From Alphaproteobacteria bacterium (GTDB lineage Bacteria; Pseudomonadota; Alphaproteobacteria; Micropepsales; Micropepsaceae), in the NCBI GenBank assembly GCA_019245415.1, contig JAFARO010000003.1, positions 1 through 64,000 of the forward strand: 64,000 nt of DNA, in the 5' to 3' direction. The notes below the pieces were generated by a model. That model was not told the origin of the DNA, did not search any database, and worked only from the letters and a program-made list of their open reading frames with translations. This document shows, piece by piece, positions 39,578 through 46,833 of this stretch. Numbering within the stretch: the stretch's first letter is position 1; the number at the start of each line of letters is the position of its first letter. Both the position numbers and the translations under genes were made by a program.

Positions 39578-40903
39578 TCAGTTGGCCATCTCCTCCTGCG
39601 CCGCGATCCATTGGATCACGGCCTCGGAGAAGCCGTCGACGCGCTGCCACGGTCCGTGGCCGACGCCGCGCCGGTAGGACGCGACGTTGACCATGACGCC
39701 GTTGCCCTTGGGCGCCGGCACCGGATCGTGCGCCTGCTCGTCGGTGAAGACGATGAGGCGCTGGTCCCTGGCGTCGACCTCGCGCACCGCGGCACCGAGA
39801 TAGGTGCCGCCATGCGGCTGGCTCTGCACGATCGCGTCGCGAAGCGCGAAGCCGCGGCGGGGCGGGACCTTCACCACCTGGTTCGAGAAGGTGAAGACCT
39901 CGACCTCGTCGCACACCTCGCGCGCCAGGATCGCCAGACCGCAGGCCGCCTCGAGACGGGTCATCTCCGACTGTCCCGAAAGCGCTGCATCCATCGATCC
40001 CGACACGTCGATCAGAAGCCGCGTGCGGCCCCCGAGCCGCACATGGCCCTTGAGCGACTTCAGCATCGCGGATTCCAGCTCCGGCTCGAAGTCCGGCGCA
40101 TGGCGTGCCGCGGCGATGAAGCGATAGGGCAGGATGCGGTCGGTGCGCATCGCCGCGATCGCGCCTGCGATCGTCTTGCGCGCCACGCCCTCCTTCTGCA
40201 TGAGCCGGAGGTTTCGCAGCAACGCAAGCCCGCCGAGCTTCTTCTCGGCGATCAGGCGCTCGAAGGCCGTGCGCTTGTCCTTTCCGGACGAGAGCGCGAC
40301 CTCCCAGGTGTCGGGCGCCGCCAGCGTGCCGTCGACGAGCTGCTTCCACACCTTGGCCTGGCCATCGTCCTTGGGCTTGGCGTGGACCAGGAACAGCACG
40401 TCCTTGATCCGCACTGCGCCGTCGCGGTCGTACTTGGCGAGCTGATAGGCGTCGAACTTGGCCAGCGCGCGCGCCAGACCCTTCTTGATCTGGGCCGAGA
40501 CGGGACGGGCCTTGCGCTGTTGCATCGGCCCGAGCGCATCCGCCCAGTAGATCGCAAGCAGCTCGGTCATCTCGTCAGGACGCTGGATCACGCGGGCCAG
40601 CGTGTCGGCCACCAGCACGCGGTGCTTCTCGTGCCGCGCCATCTCGCGCACCACGAGCAGCGGCGCATGCCGCAGCTTCATCGACTCGCGCGCCTCGATG
40701 GCAAGTGCCGCGACCTTGGCGGGCTCGACCATCGGCACGAGCTTGGCGATGCGCTCGGCGATGGAGACGCCGTCCTCGTAGAACTGATCCTCCCACAGGA
40801 GGCAGTTCATCAGCGCGCGCTTCAGCTCCAACTCGGGCGTGAAGCGCCGCGCGGGTGCGCCCTCATGGGTGAAGGCGCGGATGAGCTTGTTGAGCTTGAC
40901 CAT
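39578..40903 (-). CDS. rsr: Ro60/Rsr orthologue: TROVE-vWA RNA-binding protein
   Basis: A 441-residue ring-shaped RNA-binding protein. Residues 1-285 form the helical TROVE domain that binds Y RNAs and misfolded RNA ends. The vWA-like domain carries a MIDAS site: D299, S301, S303 (DVSGS), T367 and D388. GGAGG just before ATG 40903 is a strong start signal. In other bacteria Rsr works with Y RNA and PNPase, and is co-encoded with RtcB in RNA-repair operons. Here the RNA array lies directly upstream on the same strand. Confidence 0.95.
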   Translation of the reverse strand: MVKLNKLIRAFTHEGAPARRFTPELELKRALMNCLLWEDQFYEDGVSIAERIAKLVPMVEPAKVAALAIEARESMKLRHAPLLVVREMARHEKHRVLVADTLARVIQRPDEMTELLAIYWADALGPMQQRKARPVSAQIKKGLARALAKFDAYQLAKYDRDGAVRIKDVLFLVHAKPKDDGQAKVWKQLVDGTLAAPDTWEVALSSGKDKRTAFERLIAEKKLGGLALLRNLRLMQKEGVARKTIAGAIAAMRTDRILPYRFIAAARHAPDFEPELESAMLKSLKGHVRLGGRTRLLIDVSGSMDAALSGQSEMTRLEAACGLAILAREVCDEVEVFTFSNQVVKVPPRRGFALRDAIVQSQPHGGTYLGAAVREVDARDQRLIVFTDEQAHDPVPAPKGNGVMVNVASYRRGVGHGPWQRVDGFSEAVIQWIAAQEEMAN

Positions 40904-40947
40904 GATGGCCTCCTTTGATGTTGGATGTTGGCGTTTGCCGCCACGTC

Positions 40948-40982
40948 GCCCATGCGGAAGCGTGCAGGTCTTCCGCATGGGC
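40948..40982 (-). other. Strong hairpin between the RNA array and rsr
   Basis: GCCCATGCGGAAG (40948-40960) and CTTCCGCATGGGC (40970-40982) form a perfect 13-bp stem with a nine-base loop. There is no T-run, so it is not a standard terminator. It may stop RNA trimming from the 3' end of the array, or separate the array from the rsr message. Confidence 0.75.
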
Positions 40983-41003
40983 GCGAACGGGAAGGGCGAT
41001 CCG

Positions 41004-41192
41004 GGAACAGGCGATTGCTGCCATGCCCTTTCGGACAGTGCTCTGCCGCTGAGCTACGGGTGCATAGGGAACGGCGAACAAGCAGGGTTGGTGTGGCGGC
41101 TGCTTGCGGGCCCTGAGAGATGGAGCACCCGGCGGGATTCGAACCCGCGACCTCTCGTGTGTCGAACGAAGTAACAGCGATCTTCACCACGG
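41004..41192 (-). ncRNA. Y RNA 3: circularly permuted tRNA-like RNA
   Basis: Read on the minus strand. The T-arm GCGGG-TTCGAAT-CCCGC (41148-41132) is followed by CGGGTGC (41131-41125) and TCCA. About 57 bases later comes GCACCCG (41063-41057), the perfect 7-bp partner of the acceptor strand, then TA and the D-arm GCTC-AGCGGCA-GAGC (41054-41040). The ends pair with each other where an anticodon arm would be: GATCGCTG (41182-41175) with CAGCAATC (41020-41013), CTTCG with CGAAAG, and GACA with TGTC. This is the plan of a bacterial Y RNA: a Ro-binding helix plus a tRNA mimic. A permuted tRNA gene is the main alternative. Confidence 0.75.
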
Positions 41193-41212
41193 ACCGTGCA
41201 AAGCTTTGGCAG

Positions 41213-41335
41213 GGAACGGGCGATGCTGGACTGCTTCCGAAGAAGCGAGCTTCGGTCTTACGACCGGCGAGAATCGAACTCGCGACCTCCGCTTACGCGG
41301 CGCTCTACCCGAAGTAACAGGCATCTTCACCACTG
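41213..41335 (-). ncRNA. Y RNA 2: T-arm with tetraloop-closed arms
   Basis: Minus strand. Perfect T-arm GCGAG-TTCGATT-CTCGC (41283-41267). The preceding AGGTC looks like a tRNA variable loop. The acceptor-like stem is shortened to CGGTC-GTAA-GACCG (41266-41253). Other hairpins are CCGC-GTAA-GCGG (41300-41289) and GCTTC-TTCG-GAAGC (41246-41233), and GAGC (41305-41302) pairs with GCTC (41250-41247). The ends pair as GATGCCTG (41325-41318) with CAGCATC (41228-41222), leaving one bulged C. It carries the GTGGTGAAGAT start motif and ends at GTTCCC, like its neighbours. Confidence 0.65.
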
Positions 41336-41387
41336 CCTTGCCCGGACGCATCGCTGCGCACGGGCAATCGAAATGGGGAACGCTGGG

Positions 41388-41553
41388 GAACGGTCGAAAC
41401 CGGTTTTCAGTGACGCCAACGCAGGCTCTTCCTTGCGGAACAGCCGCAGCCCGCGACACGACGCCCTCGCGAGGCGCCTCCACGGTACGTGACGTCAAAG
41501 GCGGGATTCGAACCCGCTGTTCCAGGAGCGAAGTATCCGATCTCTTCACCACC
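41388..41553 (-). ncRNA. Y RNA 1: T-arm-bearing structured RNA
   Basis: Minus strand. GGTGGTGAAGA (41553-41543) begins the module. The end helix pairs GAGATCGG (41544-41537) with CCGGTTTC (41403-41396), all positions pairing if G-U is allowed. The T-arm GCGGG-TTCGAAT-CCCGC is at 41517-41501. A GC-rich extended arm follows, then a TTCC-GCAA-GGAA tetraloop hairpin (41440-41429). No matching acceptor 5' strand or D-arm is clear, so the tRNA mimicry is weaker than in module 3. Confidence 0.58.
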
Positions 41554-41564
41554 AGCGCTTCCAG

Positions 41565-41635
41565 GGGAATATCCGAATGCGGATTGGCCTTGCGGCCGTC
41601 GTTTCGCCGACGATGCATCCGCCTTCTTCACCACC
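41565..41635 (-). ncRNA. Module 0: short structured RNA without T-arm
   Basis: Minus strand. It starts with the same GGTGGTGAAGA (41635-41625). GCGGAT and ATCCGC close a stem around two hairpins, CGTCG-GCGAAA-CGACG and GGCC-GCAA-GGCC. It ends near ATTCCCC. It lacks a T-arm and may be a degenerate or minimal relative of the three modules downstream. Confidence 0.4.
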
Positions 41636-41762
41636 TGAAACAAATTGAATAACGAATAGTGTCATGGCGCTCTGGAACATGGCGCGCCACCGAAGCGAAC
41701 CCTACTTTGGTTCGCCCTGCCATCGGTGGACCGCGATCGTCTCGCGCCGTTCCCTCCGGCAG

Positions 41763-41800
41763 GCCCCGCGCTTTCGGGCGCGCGCATGCAAGCGCGGGCC
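41763..41800. repeat. GC-rich palindrome upstream of the RNA array
   Basis: GGCCCCGCGCTT (41763-41774) and AAGCGCGGGCC (41790-41800) are complementary apart from one extra C. A separate hairpin GCGAACC-CTACTTT-GGTTCGC lies at 41695-41715. Together with flanking sequence these fill the gap between the leader terminator and the first RNA module; I see no gene there. Confidence 0.6.
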
Positions 41801-41854
41801 CAGGGATCCGGGTCTCCCGTCATCATTTGGTCGAACGGACCGCGCGCGGAGAAC

Positions 41855-41886
41855 AAAAAACCCTCCGGAGCGGCGGCTCGGGAGGG
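41855..41886 (-). terminator. Intrinsic terminator of the leader unit upstream of the RNA array
   Basis: On the minus strand CCCTCC (41886-41881) pairs with GGAGGG (41866-41861) and GAGC with GCTC inside, giving about ten base pairs with a four-base loop. Six T residues follow (41860-41855). Its loop-side sequence CCCTCCCGAGCC is shared with the terminator at 35608. Confidence 0.85.
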
Positions 41887-41913
41887 TCTGTGAAAACAGA
41901 CTGTCGATATCGC

Positions 41914-42021
41914 TTACGCGAGATCGCTCCCATGAGCCGGGCTGATACCGTCGAATGGCGTGCAGCCATTCAACAGTCGGGCGGCGAGGTGCTGTTTCGC
42001 GCGTTCCATAGCTCGACTCAT
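41914..42021 (-). CDS. Possible 35-residue leader peptide upstream of the RNA array
   Basis: ATG 42021 opens a 35-codon ORF beginning MSRAMERAKQHLAARLL, ending 28 bases before the intrinsic terminator. Upstream are TTGACT-17-TAGAAG (42086-42058) as a possible promoter and a GCACG...CGTGC hairpin. No strong ribosome binding site is seen. It could be a leader that controls read-through into the RNA-repair operon or an independent small RNA or peptide gene. Confidence 0.35.
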   Translation of the reverse strand: MSRAMERAKQHLAARLLNGCTPFDGISPAHGSDLA

Positions 42022-42179
42022 GTTCGATGCACGAACCCCATGTCCGTGCGGGCGCGGCTTCTATGCTTGTCGGAAATTCAAGTCAAGCGGGCAGGGTGTG
42101 TTTTTTCATTCCGTTGCGGGATGTGGCGAAGGAGTGACAGCGCGCCTAAGCTCCCGTCATCGCCATTGGAGAGACTGTC

Positions 42180-43451
42180 ATGGATTTCTCGATCCCCGAC
42201 CATATCACCGACCTGCTCGCGCGCATCGACGATTTCATCGAGCGCGAGATCGTCCCGCTTCAGAAGGAGGACGATAACGACCGCTTCTTCGATTACCGCC
42301 GCGAATGGGCGCGCACCGATTTCGAGCATGGCGGGTTGCCGCGCAAGGAATGGGAAGCGCTGCTCGGCGAGATGCGCCGGCGCGCCGATCGGGCGGGGTT
42401 TCTGCGGCTGGCGCTGCCGGAGGAATACGGCGGCAAGAACATCGGCAACCTCGCCATGGCGATCATCCGCGAACATCTCGCGGCGAAGGGGCTCGGCCTG
42501 CACAACGATCTGCAGAATGAAACCTCCGTTGTCGGCAATTTCCCGCAAATCCTGATGATGTGCGACTTCGGCACGGAGGAGCAGAAACGCGACCTCCTGC
42601 CGGCCATGCTCGAAGGCAAGGCGCGCCTCGCCTTCGGCCTCACCGAGCCCAAGCATGGCTCCGACGCCACCTGGATGGAGACGCGCGCGGTGAAAGACGG
42701 CAAAGGCTGGCGCATCGATGGCGAGAAGATGTGGAACACCGGCGTTCATGTCGCGACCCACGACATGGTGTTCTGCCGGACCTCGGGCAAGGACGGCGAG
42801 GCGCGGGGCCTCACCTGTCTCATCGTGCCGATGAACAGCGAAGGCGTGAAGATCGAGTCCTATCAATGGACGTTCAACATGCCGACCGATCACGCGCATG
42901 TGACCTTCAAGAATGTCTGGGTGCCCGACAGCGCGGTGTTCGGACCGGTCGACAACGGCCTCGTGCTGGCGCGGCACTTCGTCCATGAAAACCGCATCCG
43001 CCAGGCGGCATCGGGCCTGGGCGCGGCGCAGTACTGCATCAACGAGAGCATCGATTACGCCAACACCCGCAAACCTTTCGGCAAGCCGCTATCGCACAAC
43101 CAGGCGATCCAGTGGCCGCTGGTCGAACTGCAGACCGAGGCCGAGATGCTGCGCTGGCTGATCTATCGCACGGCCTGGGAGATGGATCGCATGACGGGGC
43201 CGGAGATCCAGCTCTATCTCTCCGACAAGGTGTCGATGTGCAATTACAAGGGCAACAACCTCGTCTGCGACGCGGCAGATTGGGCGATGCAGGTGCATGG
43301 CGGCTGGGGCTATTCGCGCCACAAGCCGTTCGAGCACATCTATCGCCACCACCGGCGCTATCGCATCACCGAAGGCAGCGACCAGATCCAGATGCGCAAC
43401 GTCGCCGGCCACATGTTCGGCTTCATCGGCAAGAACCGGCCGAGAGGCTGA
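42180..43451 (+). CDS. Acyl-CoA dehydrogenase
   Basis: A 423-residue FAD enzyme of the acyl-CoA dehydrogenase family, probably acting on medium-chain or unusual acyl-CoAs. It has FGLTEPKHGSDATWMETRAV (FAD/acyl loop), WNTGVHVATHDMVFCRT and the C-terminal QVHGGWGYSRHKPFEHIYRHHRRYRITEG region. Its stop overlaps the GDPD start (TGATG at 43449). Confidence 0.93.
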   Translation: MDFSIPDHITDLLARIDDFIEREIVPLQKEDDNDRFFDYRREWARTDFEHGGLPRKEWEALLGEMRRRADRAGFLRLALPEEYGGKNIGNLAMAIIREHLAAKGLGLHNDLQNETSVVGNFPQILMMCDFGTEEQKRDLLPAMLEGKARLAFGLTEPKHGSDATWMETRAVKDGKGWRIDGEKMWNTGVHVATHDMVFCRTSGKDGEARGLTCLIVPMNSEGVKIESYQWTFNMPTDHAHVTFKNVWVPDSAVFGPVDNGLVLARHFVHENRIRQAASGLGAAQYCINESIDYANTRKPFGKPLSHNQAIQWPLVELQTEAEMLRWLIYRTAWEMDRMTGPEIQLYLSDKVSMCNYKGNNLVCDAADWAMQVHGGWGYSRHKPFEHIYRHHRRYRITEGSDQIQMRNVAGHMFGFIGKNRPRG

Positions 43452-44392
43452 TGGCGCGACCGCTGAACATCGCCCATCGCGGCGGGGCAGGGCTGTTCCC
43501 GGAGAACACGCTGGCGGCGTTTCGCGATGCCGTGGCGCGCGGCTGCGACGGGGCGGAGCTCGACGTGCAGCTGTCGCGCGATGGTGAGGTCGTCGTCTAT
43601 CACGATTATCGCCTGAAGCCGGAGATCACGCGCGGGGCGCAGGACCGGTTCCTCTCCAGGCCCACGCCGCGCATCAAGGACCTAACCCTCGCCGAACTGT
43701 GGAGCTTCGACGTCGGGCGCTGCGATCCTGAAAGCAGCTATGCGCGCCTGCACCCGGCGGTGGCGGCAGTGGACGGCGAGCGCATCCCCACGCTCGAAGA
43801 GGTGATCGCGGCGGCGAAGTCGTCGGCCAAGCCGTTCACGCTGTTCGTGGAGTTGAAGACGTCGTTCGGCGACCGCGATGAATCGGCGGACCCGGTGGCG
43901 CTGGCGGACGCCACGGTCGCAGTCCTGCGCCGCGCCGATTATCTCTCGCGCACGATCTTCGTGGGATTCGATTGGGCGGGACTTCTGCATGTAAAGCAAA
44001 TCTCGCCGGATGCGCGCTGCTGGTTCACCACGCTGGCGCAGAGCTGGTTCCGCGAAGGTGCACCGGCCGCGATCGACGACCCGCCATCCGAGCCGGCGCT
44101 GCAGGTGCTGCGCCATTGGGCTTCGACGTGCACTTCGCCATGGGCCGCCGGGTTCGATGCGGCGAACCATGGCGGCTCCATCCGCCGCGCCATCAAGGCC
44201 GCCGGCGGCGACGGCTGGTTCCCGACCTACACCGACATCGACGCCGGCACTGTCGCCGAAGCCCGCGCGCTGGGACTGGCGGTGGGCTGCTGGACGGTCG
44301 ACGATCCCGCCGACATGCGCCGGCTGATCGATCTCGAGCTGGACGCCATCTGCACCGACCGGCCGGACGTGCTCGGCGCTTTGGTCAGGTAG
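43451..44392 (+). CDS. Glycerophosphodiester phosphodiesterase
   Basis: A 313-residue TIM-barrel enzyme cleaving glycerophosphodiesters to glycerol-3-phosphate and an alcohol. The N-terminal NIAHRGGAGLFPENTLAAF and ELDVQLSRDGEVVVYHD hold the catalytic His, Glu and Asp. No signal peptide, so cytosolic. It is coupled to the acyl-CoA dehydrogenase gene, which suggests a lipid-recycling unit. Confidence 0.92.
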   Translation: MARPLNIAHRGGAGLFPENTLAAFRDAVARGCDGAELDVQLSRDGEVVVYHDYRLKPEITRGAQDRFLSRPTPRIKDLTLAELWSFDVGRCDPESSYARLHPAVAAVDGERIPTLEEVIAAAKSSAKPFTLFVELKTSFGDRDESADPVALADATVAVLRRADYLSRTIFVGFDWAGLLHVKQISPDARCWFTTLAQSWFREGAPAAIDDPPSEPALQVLRHWASTCTSPWAAGFDAANHGGSIRRAIKAAGGDGWFPTYTDIDAGTVAEARALGLAVGCWTVDDPADMRRLIDLELDAICTDRPDVLGALVR

Positions 44393-44451
44393 CCATCTTA
44401 TTGTTGTAATGGAATCAAGTTATCCTCTTCCTAAAGTAGGGGAGGGAACCC

Positions 44452-45942
44452 ATGCGATTCGTACTCTCGTGCGCGCTCGGCTGCGCGCTCGCCTTGTCTG
44501 CCGGTGCGGCGCAAGCCGCGAAGGCCAACGCCAAAGCCTCGCCGCAGACCGCTTGCAACGGCACCTTCTCCAACGGCGTCGCGATCGCCGTTGGCCAGGC
44601 CGCGTACATGCCCGATGTCGGCTATATCGATAAGACCACGCCCGCTATCGGCGCCAGCGCGCAGACCTCCTGCGACGTCTTCACCTTCGCCTGGAACCAG
44701 TTTCTCTATTGGACGCAGAGCGCGCCGGGCACGACGGCCGCGCGCTTCATGACGATGGCGCCGTGGTACAACGCCTTGACCACAGGTGCGAAGCCGGGCG
44801 CGTACCCCGGCGGCTCGACGGCTTTGCAGACTGCTTATCTCGATCTCGGGCAGGCGGGCGATCAGGATGAGCTGCTCGACGTGGCAGGCAATCCCGTGGC
44901 CTACGACATCCGCTTCGACGTCAACATGTACAACTCCATCGTGCTGCAGAACCTCTATACCCAGAACAATTACAATGCGGCGTGCCAGCCCAATCCTTCG
45001 GTGTGCAACAACCAGAATATCTGGATGACGCCGGCGGGCGCCAACGAGCGTCCCGAGCCGGGCTCGACGGAAGTGAAGACGGCGTGGCGCGATTACCTGA
45101 CGCCACAGGCCTGCCCGTCGTCGCAGTATTTCTGCCAGGGGCGCTTCGCGCTCATCGGCTTCCACTTCGTCAACAAGACCTTCAGCCACGGCGAATGGAT
45201 TTGGGCGAGCTTCGAGCATGTCGCAAACGCGCCGGATTGCGCGCCGGGCGGCGACACTCCCATCGCGCAGCAATCGCCGCTCGGCACGAGCTGGTCGTTC
45301 TTCAATCCGTCGGCCGTGCCGCCGGGCGTGATGTCCAGCAAGACCTGCAGCGTCACCGCCAACCCGCAATGCAACGCCAATCCCAACCCGAGCGGCGACG
45401 GCAGTACTTGGGTCAAGATCAATGTCTGCCGGACCGATGCCATCGCGGCGGGGGGCGCAAGCGCGGCCAACTGCAATCCCGCAACGCCCAACAACACCGC
45501 CGGCAACGTCGCCTGCCTGAACGCGACGATCATGCCGAAGCTCTCGGGCGTGTGGAAGAACTACAAGCTCGTCGGCGCGGTGTGGACGCAAGGGGGCATG
45601 GGCCCGAACCAGGATTTCCGCATCCAGGTCTTCCAGCAGCAGGTGCAGGGACTTCCCTATCCGGCGCCTTCGGGCTTCGTGCACCTCGCCAACACCGTGG
45701 TCGAGACTTGGATGCAGAAGGGCTCGACCGGCTACGATCCGTTCGGCACCAACGCGACGACGGCCGGCTGCTTCTCCTGCCATCACGAGCCAGCCAGCGC
45801 GACTCAGGTCGATCTCAGCCACTTCCCGGGCAAGCTGCCTGCGGCCACGCTGCACGCGTTGCGCAGTTCGCTGATCCCGGCGAACTCGACCGCCAAGCCC
45901 AGGAACCTCGTGAGAGCGCCTCGAATCAAGGCGTCACATTGA
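44452..45942 (+). CDS. Secreted protein with a single c-type haem motif
   Basis: A 496-residue exported protein: signal peptide MRFVLSCALGCALALSAGAAQA. About ten cysteines are spread through the mature part. Near the C-terminus GCFSCHH gives one CxxCH haem attachment site, with a downstream Leu/Pro-rich tail. GGGGAGGG precedes ATG 44452. The 8 kb around it contains no respiratory complex. I recognise no named family; a monohaem periplasmic electron carrier or sensor fused to an unknown domain is possible. Confidence 0.72.
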   Translation: MRFVLSCALGCALALSAGAAQAAKANAKASPQTACNGTFSNGVAIAVGQAAYMPDVGYIDKTTPAIGASAQTSCDVFTFAWNQFLYWTQSAPGTTAARFMTMAPWYNALTTGAKPGAYPGGSTALQTAYLDLGQAGDQDELLDVAGNPVAYDIRFDVNMYNSIVLQNLYTQNNYNAACQPNPSVCNNQNIWMTPAGANERPEPGSTEVKTAWRDYLTPQACPSSQYFCQGRFALIGFHFVNKTFSHGEWIWASFEHVANAPDCAPGGDTPIAQQSPLGTSWSFFNPSAVPPGVMSSKTCSVTANPQCNANPNPSGDGSTWVKINVCRTDAIAAGGASAANCNPATPNNTAGNVACLNATIMPKLSGVWKNYKLVGAVWTQGGMGPNQDFRIQVFQQQVQGLPYPAPSGFVHLANTVVETWMQKGSTGYDPFGTNATTAGCFSCHHEPASATQVDLSHFPGKLPAATLHALRSSLIPANSTAKPRNLVRAPRIKASH

Positions 45943-46326
45943 AGGGATCGCGCGGATGTCCTTCGCCCATTCCAGGGCGGACGAGCACCAGATCTGGCGC
46001 CTCGGCACGATGTCCGCGCGTTGGCGGATCGCGCCCAGGCGCAGATTGTAGGTCACGGGCTTGTCGGGCGACGTCGCATAGATCGGCGTGCCGCATTCGC
46101 CGCAGAATGCCTGCGCCCGCCTTGCGCCGCTGTCGGCGGTCTTGACGTAGATCCGAGGGTGGCCGCGCAGCAGGCGGAACTCGTCCTTACTGGCAGGAAC
46201 GCTGGCGCGAAAGGGCGCGCCCGAGAACGCCTGACAGTCCGTGCAATGACAAAGCCCGGCCTGTCCGGGATCGACCTCAGCCGACCACGCGATCGCGCCG
46301 CAATGACATTCTCCATCGACATGCAT
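45934..46326 (-). CDS. GFA/CENP-V-domain zinc protein
   Basis: A 130-residue protein of the glutathione-dependent formaldehyde-activating family. Zinc ligands are in GECHCGA, CHCTDC and FCGECG (seven cysteines in the expected spacing). Members bind glutathione adducts; most are uncharacterised. Convergent overlap of nine bases with the haem-motif gene. Confidence 0.88.
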   Translation of the reverse strand: MHVDGECHCGAIAWSAEVDPGQAGLCHCTDCQAFSGAPFRASVPASKDEFRLLRGHPRIYVKTADSGARRAQAFCGECGTPIYATSPDKPVTYNLRLGAIRQRADIVPRRQIWCSSALEWAKDIRAIPSM

Positions 46327-46833
46327 GGAACTTGCTCCGCTTGAGATCGGATAATTCTAGAGATTTCGGCTCGCCGTCAATTTGCGACTCCGCCGTCAAG
46401 TTCCATCGTGCATACAATTGTTATCGACGTCGCGTGGCGCCTTGCATATTCGCGTCGTTCATGTTGCTATCGCAAACGCTTCGCGCGAGCGCATCTCGTA
46501 TGCAGAGTCGCGTTGAAGCCCGATGATCCAGCGTTTCGGCGTGCGAGCCTTGGTTTGTGCTTGCGAAGTCGCGGGGATCGCCAATTCCGGGGGACGTCGT
46601 GCAGCCGCGATCGGCTGCGTCGAAAGTGTGCGATGCAGCCTGCGCCGCGCAGCGATGCTGCATGTCTTCTATAATCGTCTTCGCATTTTGACGAAAATTG
46701 TATGCAACGCCAAATGTTCCATCAGTATACGCACGATCACATGCGCGTGAGAAAATCGTAACTTGATGGAACTTTCTTCTTGGTCCTTTCTGCACGCGTC
46801 TCGTGGCTGGGACGTAAGAAGAAAGGGTTGTCG
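46327..46833. other. AT-rich gap without a convincing gene
   Basis: About 500 bases between two divergent genes. Three copies of TTCCATC or its complement occur (46401-46407, 46717-46723, and GATGGAA at 46765-46771), the outer two as AAGTTCCATC and GATGGAACTT. ORFs here have no family resemblance. It probably holds the promoter and control sites of the glucanase gene. Confidence 0.4.

Noticed and set aside
41120-41340. Conventional tRNA genes on the minus strand, suggested by perfect TTCGAAT and TTCGATT arms
   Set aside because: No contiguous acceptor-D-anticodon-T order can be built. The acceptor 5' strand and D-arm lie downstream of the CCA, and two modules have no anticodon loop. The Y RNA-like reading explains more.
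41787-41802. Sigma-54 promoter-like TGG-N11-TTGCA (GG and GC ten bases apart) on the minus strand upstream of the array
   Set aside because: The spacing of GG and GC fits, and known rtc operons use sigma-54, but the match falls inside a GC palindrome, other consensus positions fail, and no RtcR gene is present.
41662-41856. 64-codon minus-strand ORF upstream of the RNA array
   Set aside because: It spans the intergenic palindrome and has Arg/Gly/Pro-rich composition of no known family; likely an artefact of high GC.
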